IMG/VR virus record: IMGVR_UViG_3300032249_000542
Coordinates: 105,778-169,777 of that record
DNA: 64,000 nucleotides
Reading direction: 5' to 3' (one strand)
Source: a virus
The position numbers and the translations under genes are program-made. This document shows, in pieces, positions 16,524-25,287 of this stretch (positions within the stretch are counted from its first letter, which is position 1; the number at the start of each line of letters is the position of its first letter). The notes beneath the pieces were generated by a model. The model was not told where the DNA came from, ran no database searches, and was given only the letters and a program-made list of their open reading frames with translations.

Positions 16524-17979
16524 TATAATTCTCCACAAGCGTAACGAAGCATTCATACATTTTGAATGTGACCGTGGTACAGCACAAGAGTTAAGTGATT
16601 ACTTTACTTTTTTTGTCCCAGGTTATCAGTTCATGCCTGCATTTAAAAATAGAATCTGGGATGGGAAGGTACGACTTGCAGACCTTCGTAACTTTACCAT
16701 CTATCATGGACTAGTACCTTACATTCAACAATTCTGTGAAGAAAGAGATTATGAATTAACAATTGATCCTAAAGTTAATTCTACAATAAATTACTCTGCG
16801 ATAGAAGCAAAAGAATTTATTGATACGTTAAATCTACCGTATGAAATTCGTGACTATCAATTAAAATCATTTATACAAGCAGTAAGAAACAAACGTATAA
16901 TGATTCTCTCACCTACTGCATCTGGCAAATCACTTATCCTTTACATGATACTTCGGCATCTACAACACACAGATCATCAAAAAGGTTTGTTGATTGTACC
17001 AACCACATCGTTGGTAGAACAGATGTATAAAGACTTTGAAGATTATGGATTTGATTCAGATCAATATTGTCACCGTCAATATTCTGGTAAAGAAAAACAT
17101 TCAGATAAATTTTTAACGATTACTACGTGGCAATCTATCTACAAGAATCCTAAAGAATATTTTGAACAGTTTGATTTTGTATTAGGTGATGAGGCACATC
17201 AATTTAAAGCAAAGTCATTAACCACAATTATGTCTGGTCTAGAAAATGCATCGTATCGTATTGGATGTACAGGAACACTAGATGGAGCGCAGACACACAA
17301 GTTAGTATTAGAAGGATTGTTTGGTCCTGTATATAAATTTGTGACTACTGCGGAACTGATTGAACAAGGTCACCTAGCAGAATTTAAAATTAAATGTTTG
17401 ATACTTGAATACCCAGAAGAAGTTAGGAAGATGGCAAAGGGTTGGGACTATCAATCTGAGATCGAATATATAGTTAAGAACCCGAAAAGAAATGAGTTTA
17501 TTCGTAATCTAGCACTCTCACTTGAAGGTAACACTCTCATACTATTCCAGTTCGTTGAAAAACACGGAAAGGATTTGTATGCATCAATTAAAGAACACTC
17601 AAAAAATAGACAGGTGTTCTTTGTCTATGGCGGAACAGATGTTGAGATCCGTGAATCTGTACGCTCCATTACTGAAAAAGAAAACGATGCAATTATTGTC
17701 GCATCCTACGGCACTTTTAGTACAGGTATCAACATTCGCAATCTTCATAATATTGTTTTTGCATCTCCTAGTAAGTCAAGAGTACGTAACTTACAATCTA
17801 TTGGTAGAGGATTAAGAATAGGAGATAATAAAGAATCAGCAACTTTGTTTGATATTGCAGATGATTTTCGTATTGGTAAATATACCAACTACACCTTGCA
17901 TCATTTCATAGAACGTGTTAAAATATACGATGAAGAAAAGTTCAAATATAAGTTTTATAACATAGAGATAAAAAAATGA
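16516..17979 (+). CDS. uvsW: DNA helicase UvsW
   Basis: 487 aa (T4 502 aa). N-terminal UvsW-specific domain (GYQFMPAFKNRIWDGKVRLADL). SF2 helicase motifs: Q-like RDYQLKSF (about 112), Walker A SPTASGKS (132-139), DEAH (225-228), GCTGTLDG (motif III), and ASYGTFSTGINIRN plus SIGRGLRIG (motifs V and VI). It remodels branched DNA and R-loops during recombination-dependent replication and shuts off origin-dependent initiation. Start at 16516 overlaps uvsY. Confidence 0.93.
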   Translation: MSNIILHKRNEAFIHFECDRGTAQELSDYFTFFVPGYQFMPAFKNRIWDGKVRLADLRNFTIYHGLVPYIQQFCEERDYELTIDPKVNSTINYSAIEAKEFIDTLNLPYEIRDYQLKSFIQAVRNKRIMILSPTASGKSLILYMILRHLQHTDHQKGLLIVPTTSLVEQMYKDFEDYGFDSDQYCHRQYSGKEKHSDKFLTITTWQSIYKNPKEYFEQFDFVLGDEAHQFKAKSLTTIMSGLENASYRIGCTGTLDGAQTHKLVLEGLFGPVYKFVTTAELIEQGHLAEFKIKCLILEYPEEVRKMAKGWDYQSEIEYIVKNPKRNEFIRNLALSLEGNTLILFQFVEKHGKDLYASIKEHSKNRQVFFVYGGTDVEIRESVRSITEKENDAIIVASYGTFSTGINIRNLHNIVFASPSKSRVRNLQSIGRGLRIGDNKESATLFDIADDFRIGKYTNYTLHHFIERVKIYDEEKFKYKFYNIEIKK

Positions 17980-18389
17980 CTATTAAAATAATCCGTATGC
18001 AATCAGGTGAAGATATATTAGCTGATGTTCATCATGAACCGAATCATGTTAAGATAGACAATCCTATGCGTTTAGTATTTCGTAGATTACCTACTGGTCA
18101 AACGATGATGTTGTTAGCACCATGGTTACCAAATGAATTAGTAGAAGAAGATTATGCAACTATATCTAATAGTGATATCCTAACTATATTTAATCCTAAG
18201 ATGAAGTTAGTTGAATATTACAATAAGATGGTAGAAATTCAGATGAAAAGAAAACAAGAGTTTGGAAAGGTAATCGATGAATACTTACAAGATGAAATGG
18301 ATGATGTAGATAACCTTGAAGAACCAGATGAATTAACAGCAGAGATATTAGAAGCATTGAATGATGTCACTAGAGATAAACTTCATTAA
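17976..18389 (+). CDS. Putative Sm-like (LSm-fold) small protein
   Basis: 137 aa, overlapping uvsW by 4 bp. The N-terminal ~80 residues (KIIRMQSGEDILADV ... VKIDNPMRLVFRRLPTGQTMMLLAPWLP ... SNSDILTIFNPKMKLVEYYNKMV) have the five-strand Sm-like layout in which a short barrel begins with '..GEDI.ADV' and ends '..I..IF.P...L..YYN'. An acidic helical tail follows. A paralogue lies at 35781. Similar proteins are common in T4-like marine phages, usually hypothetical. RNA binding is inferred only from the fold resemblance. Confidence 0.5.
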   Translation: MTIKIIRMQSGEDILADVHHEPNHVKIDNPMRLVFRRLPTGQTMMLLAPWLPNELVEEDYATISNSDILTIFNPKMKLVEYYNKMVEIQMKRKQEFGKVIDEYLQDEMDDVDNLEEPDELTAEILEALNDVTRDKLH

Positions 18390-18447
18390 TCACACAACCA
18401 TTATACAACAAATTTTAAAAAAGTCAAGTACAATCTAAGGCAATCAT

Positions 18448-18987
18448 ATGGCGAACGCAAAACATTATGTAAATAACACAGACTTCCTGAATGCTCTTAT
18501 AGAGTATAAAGCTAAATGTGATGAGGCAAAGGCAAACAATAAACCAGATCCACAAATTCCGAATTACATTGGAGAATGTTTTCTAAAGATCGGTGAACAC
18601 TTGTCTAGAAAACCAAACTTTATATCTTATTCTTTCCGAGATGAGATGATTGCCGACGGTATTGAAAATTGTTTAATGTATTTCAGAAACTTTGATCCTG
18701 ATAAATCAAAGAATCCATTTGCATACTTTACTCAGATTATTTACTATGCATTCTTGCGAAGGATTATGAAAGAGAAGAAACAGCTATATGTGAAGTATAA
18801 AGCAACAGAACAGTTTGGTATTCTGGATGAAGCAGAAATGTTTGAAGATGAGAACGGTAACTATAAACAGTTCGAGATGTATGAAAATATATCTGAATTC
18901 ATTCAAACATTTGAGGAAAACAAGAAGAAGAAAAAGGCAAAAGTGATAAAAGGAGTTGACAACTTCATAGAAAATGATATAGAATAA
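18448..18987 (+). CDS. gp55: Late-transcription sigma factor gp55
   Basis: 179 aa (T4 185 aa). The conserved core is EHLSRKPNFISYSFRDEMIADGIENCLMYFRNFDPDKSKNPFAYFTQIIYYAFLRRI, corresponding to sigma region 2. There is no region 4, as expected for gp55, which recognises only the -10-like late element. With gp33 and the gp45 clamp it activates late promoters, matching the TATAAATA boxes found here. The lysine-rich tail (ENKKKKKAK) probably contacts core polymerase. The gene follows a 58-bp gap with no clear promoter. Confidence 0.92.
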   Translation: MANAKHYVNNTDFLNALIEYKAKCDEAKANNKPDPQIPNYIGECFLKIGEHLSRKPNFISYSFRDEMIADGIENCLMYFRNFDPDKSKNPFAYFTQIIYYAFLRRIMKEKKQLYVKYKATEQFGILDEAEMFEDENGNYKQFEMYENISEFIQTFEENKKKKKAKVIKGVDNFIENDIE

Positions 18988-18991
18988 GATT

Positions 18992-20062
18992 ATGAAAATT
19001 GCGATTCTTGGTGACACGCATCACGGTATGCGTGGTGACTCTTTAGACTTTCATAGATACTATGAGAAGTTTTATTCTGAAATATTCTTTCCATACCTCA
19101 AAGAGAATGGAATTGATACTGTATTTCAATTAGGTGATTTATTTGACCGCAGGAAGTTTATTAACTTCAACTCTCTTTATTTGGTACGTAAGTATTTCTT
19201 TGAAGCACTTAGAGAACATAATATACAGTTTCATACGTTACTTGGTAATCATGATGTTGCATTTAAAAATACACTAGAGGTAAACTCCTCTCAACTACTA
19301 TTAAACGAATATGGTAACATTACTGTATACGATTCTTTTACTACACTTAACTTTGACGGCATTGATGTTGATGTGGTACCTTGGATATGTGATGATAACC
19401 AAGTTGAAATCTTTGATAAAGTAAAAGAATCAAAATCACAAATTTGTTTCGGTCATTTTGAAATCGCAGGATTCGAAATGGATCGTGGTAATGTTTGTCA
19501 TGAGGGTATTGACAAATCACAATTATCCAAGTATGATGTAGTATTATCTGGTCACTTTCATCACAAATCAGATGATGGACATATCTTTTATGTTGGTACA
19601 CCTGGAGAGATGACATGGTCCGATTATAATGATCCTCGTGGATTCCATATCTTTGATACCTCTACAAGAGAATCTACATTCATTCAAAATCCATACAGTA
19701 TGTTTTATAAAATAACATACGATGATACCAAACAAGATTTTGAATATTGGAAACAACACGACTACACACAATACAAAGAAACCTATATAAAAGTAGTAGT
19801 ATTAAACAAACAAAATCCATTTATGTTTGACACCGTTATTGATAACTTATATAAATGTGGAGTGTCAGACCTTTCAATCGTTGAAGATTTTTCTGAAATA
19901 ACTTTTGACCAAGATCAAGAAATTATAGATCAAGCAGAAGATACTATGACTATTCTTTCTAAGTATATTGATGGGTTAACATTAAATGTTGAATCAGAAA
20001 AACTTAAAACACTAATGCGTGAACTATATGTTGAAGCATTGAACTTGGAGAAAATAGAATGA
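18992..20062 (+). CDS. gp47: Recombination nuclease subunit gp47 (Mre11/SbcD type)
   Basis: 356 aa (T4 339 aa). Metallophosphoesterase motifs in order: GDTHHG (D8, H10), QLGDLFDRR, LLGNHD, CFGHFEIAGF and LSGHFHHKSD. With gp46 it forms an Mre11-Rad50-type complex that resects ends for recombination and degrades host DNA. The start follows gp55 by 4 bp. The end overlaps a 2OG oxygenase gene by 4 bp, which separates it from gp46. Confidence 0.93.
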   Translation: MKIAILGDTHHGMRGDSLDFHRYYEKFYSEIFFPYLKENGIDTVFQLGDLFDRRKFINFNSLYLVRKYFFEALREHNIQFHTLLGNHDVAFKNTLEVNSSQLLLNEYGNITVYDSFTTLNFDGIDVDVVPWICDDNQVEIFDKVKESKSQICFGHFEIAGFEMDRGNVCHEGIDKSQLSKYDVVLSGHFHHKSDDGHIFYVGTPGEMTWSDYNDPRGFHIFDTSTRESTFIQNPYSMFYKITYDDTKQDFEYWKQHDYTQYKETYIKVVVLNKQNPFMFDTVIDNLYKCGVSDLSIVEDFSEITFDQDQEIIDQAEDTMTILSKYIDGLTLNVESEKLKTLMRELYVEALNLEKIE

Positions 20063-20691
20063 GTAGATCGATTTATCTATTCCCTAAAGAAAGAATGGGA
20101 GTGACTTATCCTTATGTATTTTGGGATGGACTTTTTACTGATGAAGAACTTGATAGAGTAAAAGATTATTGTCGTGGTCTTGAATTGGCAACTGGAACTA
20201 CAGTTGGAAAAGATGGAGAACAGGATGATAAAAATGAAGCAAGAAAATCTGATATCGCATGGGCTAACCCAGGTGACGATAACATGTGGATATTTGACAG
20301 ACTTTCATGGGTAACTGAAAAAATCAATGATAGATTCTATGAATTTAATCTGAATGGATTTTCTGTTTTTCAATACACAGTTTATGACGGTAAGAAAAAA
20401 CAAAAGTATGATTATCACATGGATACAATCCTAGGTACAGATAAACCGGTTGACATGGCAGAAACAAGAAAGTTGTCTATGTCATTGATACTTTCCGACC
20501 CTAAAGATTATGAGGGTGGAGAGTTTTATATTCAAAGTGGATCACCTGAACAAGAAAAATTATTAAAGATGGAACAACTTAAAGGTCGTGTACTAGCCTT
20601 CCCATCATTTATGATTCATGGTGTTGCACCAGTAACTAAAGGTAAAAGAGAATCTATAGTCGTATGGGTTGAAGGACCTAAGTTTAAATAA
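20059..20691 (+). CDS. 2OG-Fe(II) oxygenase (PKHD/prolyl-4-hydroxylase type)
   Basis: 210 aa. Double-stranded beta-helix oxygenase with iron ligands H120-x-D122 (YDYHMDT) and H187 (FMIHGVAP), and the 2-oxoglutarate arginine R197 (KGKRESIVVWVEGP). GGEFYI precedes the second histidine, as in PiuC/YbiX-like hydroxylases. Family enzymes hydroxylate protein side chains or small molecules using O2 and 2-oxoglutarate. The phage substrate is unknown. It is ATGA-coupled to gp47 and TAATG-coupled to gp46, so it is co-expressed with the recombination nuclease. T4 lacks it, and T4-like cyanophages carry several such oxygenases. Confidence 0.88.
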   Translation: MSRSIYLFPKERMGVTYPYVFWDGLFTDEELDRVKDYCRGLELATGTTVGKDGEQDDKNEARKSDIAWANPGDDNMWIFDRLSWVTEKINDRFYEFNLNGFSVFQYTVYDGKKKQKYDYHMDTILGTDKPVDMAETRKLSMSLILSDPKDYEGGEFYIQSGSPEQEKLLKMEQLKGRVLAFPSFMIHGVAPVTKGKRESIVVWVEGPKFK

Positions 20692-22397
20692 TGATATTTT
20701 TCCGTAATGTACGTTGGAAGAATCTTCTTTCAACGGGAAACTATTTCACAGAAATAAAGTTAGATAGTACATCCAATACTTTGATAGTTGGCAATAACGG
20801 ATCAGGCAAATCAACAATGCTTGATGCGTTATGCTTTGCATTGTTTGGTAAAGCATTTCGTAGTATCAATAAACCAAACCTTGTCAATTCTATCAACGGA
20901 AAAGATTGTGTGGTTGAAGTTGAGTTTGATGCTGCAAATAAATCATACAAAGTTGTTCGTGGTATTAAACCCAACGTATTCGAAATCTATCAAGATGGAA
21001 TACTACTCAATCAAGATTCTGCCGCAAGAGACTATCAAGAATTTCTAGAGAAGTTCATTCTCAAACTAAACTATAAATCGTTTACACAAATTGTTATTCT
21101 TGGTTCTGCATCATTCACACCGTTCATGCAGTTGTCTGCATCTGACCGTCGTGCAATCATTGAGGATTTGTTAGATATTCAAATATTTTCTTCAATGAAT
21201 GGTGTTGTTAAAGAAAGAATGTCTGGTAACAAAGATTTTATTCAATCAACAAAGAATGATCTTGAAGTTACAAAGAAAATCTACGATGTCAAGAAGAAAC
21301 ATCACGATGAACTTCAACAAGATAAACAAGCAAAGGTAAACGAATATGAGAGTGAGATACAAAGTTGCAGAGAAACCATTGGCACCCTTTGTGGAGAAAT
21401 TGACGACTTGGGGAGAACGCAAAGCACACTTGCCGAAGTCTGCTCGCAAATTCCTGAAAATGAAAAGAAGATTGCTTCGCTTAAAAAAATTGAATCCAAA
21501 ATTGAAAGCAAGATATCCCAAGTGGGAACAGATAGAGAATTCTATGAACACAATGCTGATTGCCCAACGTGTAGGCAGGCCATTACCTTGGAGTCTAAGG
21601 AACGGCACATGGGCGATCTACTATCAAAACAACAGGAACTTGATAGTGGTCTAACAGAACTTCAAGGAAAAATAACAGAGCATGAAACTCTGTTGGCATC
21701 TCTGCGTTCCGATGAACAGAAGCTTCATACTGTACGAATAGAACTTGCTACCAAACAAACTGGCAAAGCCGGACTAGAAGCATCAATTGTAAAATTAGAA
21801 AAGAAGATTACAGATTTACAAAACACACAACACACACAAGACGGAAGCGAATTAAAAGAACTACAGGACACCTATGAATCTTTACAAGGTCAATTAAAAG
21901 AGTTGTTGGATGAGAAGTCTTATTATGAAGCTGCCGCAATACTATTAAAAGATTCTGGTATTAAAACCAAAATCATCAAACAATATTTACCAATTATAAA
22001 CAAGTTGGTAAACAAATACTTGGCATCATTGGATTTCTTTGTTAATTTTACGCTTGACGAATCGTTCAAGGAAGTGATAAAATCTAGACATAGAGATGAT
22101 TTTAGTTACCACAATTTCTCGGAAGGTGAAAAACAACGTATCGATATGGCATTGATGTTGACATGGAGAGCGGTTGCTAAACTAAAGAACTCTGCAAATA
22201 CTAACCTATTATTATTAGATGAAGTGTTTGATTCGAGTTTAGATACTGGTGGTACAGAAGAATTGATGAAAATTTTACACATGTTGGATGATGTTAATCT
22301 ATATGTCATTAGTCATAAAGGTGATATTCTACATGATAAGTTTGCCAATGTTATTAAATTTGATAAAGTAAAAAACTTCTCAAGGATGGTGAAATGA
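20691..22397 (+). CDS. gp46: Recombination nuclease ATPase subunit gp46 (Rad50/SbcC type)
   Basis: 568 aa (T4 560 aa). Walker A GNNGSGKS (35-42), long coiled coil, zinc hook C291-P-T-C294, second coiled coil, signature FSEGEKQRIDMALML and Walker B LLLLDEVFD with ISHKGD. It is the SMC-like partner of gp47. Bases ~21345-21610, encoding the coiled coil and hook, use more GC-rich codons than the flanks. The stop overlaps a small downstream gene by ATGA. Confidence 0.94.
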   Translation: MIFFRNVRWKNLLSTGNYFTEIKLDSTSNTLIVGNNGSGKSTMLDALCFALFGKAFRSINKPNLVNSINGKDCVVEVEFDAANKSYKVVRGIKPNVFEIYQDGILLNQDSAARDYQEFLEKFILKLNYKSFTQIVILGSASFTPFMQLSASDRRAIIEDLLDIQIFSSMNGVVKERMSGNKDFIQSTKNDLEVTKKIYDVKKKHHDELQQDKQAKVNEYESEIQSCRETIGTLCGEIDDLGRTQSTLAEVCSQIPENEKKIASLKKIESKIESKISQVGTDREFYEHNADCPTCRQAITLESKERHMGDLLSKQQELDSGLTELQGKITEHETLLASLRSDEQKLHTVRIELATKQTGKAGLEASIVKLEKKITDLQNTQHTQDGSELKELQDTYESLQGQLKELLDEKSYYEAAAILLKDSGIKTKIIKQYLPIINKLVNKYLASLDFFVNFTLDESFKEVIKSRHRDDFSYHNFSEGEKQRIDMALMLTWRAVAKLKNSANTNLLLLDEVFDSSLDTGGTEELMKILHMLDDVNLYVISHKGDILHDKFANVIKFDKVKNFSRMVK

Positions 22398-22570
22398 TAG
22401 AAATAAGTGGACACATGGATAAAGATCGCAAAGCGATTGTATCTTTGGACGAAGAAACAAGAAAATATATTGTGACATGTACAGATGGTTTTGGTGCAAG
22501 ATATACCTCAGACTTTTTAACTTTACATGCAGCAGAGAACTTTGCTGAAGATTGGGTGCTACAGAAATGA
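22394..22570 (+). CDS. Small protein, function unknown (58 aa)
   Basis: A 58-aa frame starts at ATG 22394, overlapping the gp46 stop (ATGA), and ends at TGA 22568-22570, overlapping the deformylase start (ATGA). The product begins MIEISGHMDKDRKAIV and has DGFGARYTSDFLTLHAAENFAEDW: two beta-like stretches and a helix, acidic. The double overlap and regular composition make it a real gene rather than noise. No function recognised. Confidence 0.65.
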   Translation: MIEISGHMDKDRKAIVSLDEETRKYIVTCTDGFGARYTSDFLTLHAAENFAEDWVLQK

Positions 22571-23181
22571 GTGAAATGATTAGTATTAATACCGAAGAAG
22601 GTATTACGTCATCTGTCAAAGATACAGAATTAGATGTACTTCCAGTTTATCCAGATGCATTCCCAATGCTTCAAGAAAAGGTTCCTGAGTATAAAGATGC
22701 ATTACCTAGTGGAACTATGACTGTTCTAGTCAAACGATTGAAGATGACAATGAAAGCATACAACGGTTTAGGATTGTCTGCAAATCAATGTGGAGTCTTT
22801 GAACGAGTTTTTGTAATGCGTATGCAAGATAGAAATGAAATAAAAAATGTTGCATGTATCAATCCAAAAATTATTGATGAATCTGATGAAATCATAAGAG
22901 ATAAAGAAGGTTGTCTTTCATACCCAGGAATGTTTCTTACAGTACCTAGATCACAATGGATTACTGCTTCATGGTATGATGAGAACGGTGAAGGTTATGA
23001 AGCAAGACTTGATGGCATACAAGCAAGAGTATTTGCACATGAACTAGATCATCTAAACGGTGTTAAGATGACTGACTATGTTGGTCCTGTTGCAGTTAAG
23101 ATGGCAAGAGATAAACAAGCAAAGTTGATGAAAAAAATTAAGCGACAAATGAAAAACGGAAAACTCCAAAACCCTATATAA
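22567..23181 (+). CDS. def: Peptide deformylase
   Basis: 204 aa from ATG 22567, chosen over an upstream in-frame TTG (22552) because it overlaps the preceding stop as ATGA. All three deformylase motifs are present: GLGLSANQCG (67-76), EGCLS (114-118, metal ligand C116) and HELDH (158-162). It removes the formyl group from nascent N-formyl-methionine peptides. Phage deformylases are known from T4-like cyanophages, where they are thought to speed maturation of abundant phage or photosystem proteins. The N-terminus has ~25 extra residues compared with the smallest phage enzymes. Confidence 0.93.
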   Translation: MSEMISINTEEGITSSVKDTELDVLPVYPDAFPMLQEKVPEYKDALPSGTMTVLVKRLKMTMKAYNGLGLSANQCGVFERVFVMRMQDRNEIKNVACINPKIIDESDEIIRDKEGCLSYPGMFLTVPRSQWITASWYDENGEGYEARLDGIQARVFAHELDHLNGVKMTDYVGPVAVKMARDKQAKLMKKIKRQMKNGKLQNPI

Positions 23182-23185
23182 TATT

Positions 23186-24367
23186 ATGAAATACAAACCA
23201 TACACACTTGCAGATATGAATGCTGCATCTGAACAAAATCTATTTACTGTCATCAGTACCTTTGCAGGTGCAGGTGGATCATCTACTGGATATAAACTTG
23301 CCGGTGGTAAAGTGCTTGTGTCTAACGAATTCGTTGACCATGCATATGAATCATACAAGTTAAATCATCCCGGGACAGTTGTATTGACTGGTGACATTAA
23401 AGAGATTGAAGGTTCTCGGTTTTTAGATGCTGCGAATCTATCTCCAGGTGAATTGGATATCTTTGATGGTTCTCCACCATGTACTCACTTTTCTATGTCA
23501 GGCAAACGTGAGAAGTCATGGGATAAAGAAAAGAACTATCATGGACATAAACAGTTTCAGATTGAGAAACTAACTTTGGAAATGATTCGTATTGCAAAAG
23601 ATTTACGACCAAAGACTATTGTTATTGAAAATGTGAAAGCATTATCATCAGGTAAGGCAATCAATTATTTAAATTCATTCAAATACGAGTTAGAAAAAAT
23701 TGGTTATAAGTGTATATCACATATTCTAAATGCATCACACTTTGGTGTACCTCAAGGACGTGAAAGAACATTTATCATCGGTGTTCGTAATGATGTTGCA
23801 GAGAAACTTGGTATTGAAGATTATAATTTATTTCAAACATTGTATCCTGAACCATCAGGAAAGAAGTTGTCACTACTAGGTGCGTTTGATGGATTAGATG
23901 ATGATCCTAACTATGCAATCGAATGTCAGAATGAAAGAGATAAACTTGCAAAAGGAAACATTGTTGTACGTGAAGTATTAAAGAAGATACCACACAATCC
24001 ACATAGACAAATGCAGTTCTGTAACTTTTTAAAAGATGTTGCAAAAGAAAACTCAGACATACCTAAACTTGCAAAGTTTAAAGATAAAGAATCGTACTTC
24101 AACTATTTCAGGTGTTCATGGGATGTACCATCTCCGACAATTACAGGAAGATGTCACTCTTACTTTCATCCATCTGAGGACAGATGTTTCACTTTGAAAG
24201 AATTGATGCGTATCATGAGTTTGCCTGATGACTTCAAGTTTGCTCCAGGTAGTGAAGAAGCAATGGAAGAACGTATTGGATTAATGGTTGCACCTAAAGT
24301 CATGCAAGCTATATCATCTAATCTTTACAACAAAATACTTAAACCTTATAAAGAGATGCAGCAATGA
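23186..24367 (+). CDS. dcm: DNA C5-cytosine methyltransferase
   Basis: 393 aa. Motif I STFAGAGGSSTGY (24-36), motif IV DGSPPCTHFS with catalytic C99, motif VI IENVKAL (148-), motif VIII GVPQGRERTFIIG, and motif IX/X SPTITGRCHSYFHP plus FTLKELMRIMSLPDDF. This is a complete m5C methyltransferase. No restriction endonuclease partner is adjacent. Instead a TET/JBP-like dioxygenase overlaps its stop by 4 bp, and a glycosyltransferase follows. That context suggests it makes 5-methylcytosine as the first step of DNA hypermodification, possibly at many short sites. The target sequence cannot be read from the protein. Confidence 0.92.
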   Translation: MKYKPYTLADMNAASEQNLFTVISTFAGAGGSSTGYKLAGGKVLVSNEFVDHAYESYKLNHPGTVVLTGDIKEIEGSRFLDAANLSPGELDIFDGSPPCTHFSMSGKREKSWDKEKNYHGHKQFQIEKLTLEMIRIAKDLRPKTIVIENVKALSSGKAINYLNSFKYELEKIGYKCISHILNASHFGVPQGRERTFIIGVRNDVAEKLGIEDYNLFQTLYPEPSGKKLSLLGAFDGLDDDPNYAIECQNERDKLAKGNIVVREVLKKIPHNPHRQMQFCNFLKDVAKENSDIPKLAKFKDKESYFNYFRCSWDVPSPTITGRCHSYFHPSEDRCFTLKELMRIMSLPDDFKFAPGSEEAMEERIGLMVAPKVMQAISSNLYNKILKPYKEMQQ

Positions 24368-25287
24368 AAGAGTTTTTTATAGACACCGACCTTGGCTTCG
24401 ATGAAGCGCAAAAGTTTCATGGTCGTGTTCCTACAGAAGATGATTATGATTTAGTTGTTGATGCCGATGAAGTTGATGATGACTTTCGTGTATGGGGTCC
24501 TGCAAATATGTTCGGCGAAAGAGAACTACTTGCAGGTGTAGCACGTAAAGTATTTCCAAAAGATGTTTACGATGATTGTGTAAAGACAATGATGGAAATA
24601 AATCACACTTCCGATCTACGTACTGCACAAGCAGGACCATGGGATCCTGACGAACTACTTAAAAAGTTTGGATGGGTAGAAGGTGAACACTATAAGTTCA
24701 AAGGTAAGACAAGAAACGCATTGATACGTAAAAAGAAAGATGGTACATGGGATACTGTCGCAAGAGGTAAAGCAATTCATAGTGTTCTACTTGGATACAA
24801 GAAGGGTAGATTTACTGGAGAAGTAGAATTAGATGCATGGTCAAAGAAGAATCCAGAAAAACAAAAAGTATTCTTTGACATGAACTTCTATGCTGCAAAA
24901 TCATACAACTTCATTGCACCAAAAGAATATACTAATCAAGTAATGTTTGCAGACAAGTATATTAAAAAAGAAAATAGATTGAATGATACAATCTTTACTA
25001 CAATGTCAGCAAATAAATATACTGAGAACGATACATCCATGATGGGTTATCATATCGATGCAGGTGATTTGAACTCAAGTCTAACATGCATATCTGTATT
25101 TAAAGTTGGTGATTTCAAAGGTGCATACTTTATTCTACCACAACATCGTGTAGCAATATCAGTTGGTGATGGTGATGTATTTGTTGGTGACAGTCGTAAA
25201 CAACATGGTGTAAGCGAACTTGAAGGACCAGGGACTAGATTATCTTGTGTCTCTTATTGTGATACTAGGATGGCGAATGTTAAATAA
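24364..25287 (+). CDS. TET/JBP-like 5-methylcytosine dioxygenase
   Basis: 307 aa. The C-terminal double-stranded beta-helix has the Fe(II) motif GYHIDAGD (H230-x-D232), the distal histidine in SRKQHGVSEL (H281), and the 2-oxoglutarate arginine in GPGTRLSCVSYCD (R292). The order and the SSLTCISVFKVGDFKGAYFILPQ strand pattern fit the phage TET/JBP family better than PKHD hydroxylases. The N-terminal ~100 residues are acidic and family-specific. Known phage TETs oxidise 5mC to 5hmC in double-stranded DNA. ATGA overlap with the methyltransferase and a short overlap with the next glycosyltransferase indicate one pathway. A different DNA- or protein-directed 2OG oxygenase is not excluded. Confidence 0.68.
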   Translation: MKEFFIDTDLGFDEAQKFHGRVPTEDDYDLVVDADEVDDDFRVWGPANMFGERELLAGVARKVFPKDVYDDCVKTMMEINHTSDLRTAQAGPWDPDELLKKFGWVEGEHYKFKGKTRNALIRKKKDGTWDTVARGKAIHSVLLGYKKGRFTGEVELDAWSKKNPEKQKVFFDMNFYAAKSYNFIAPKEYTNQVMFADKYIKKENRLNDTIFTTMSANKYTENDTSMMGYHIDAGDLNSSLTCISVFKVGDFKGAYFILPQHRVAISVGDGDVFVGDSRKQHGVSELEGPGTRLSCVSYCDTRMANVK

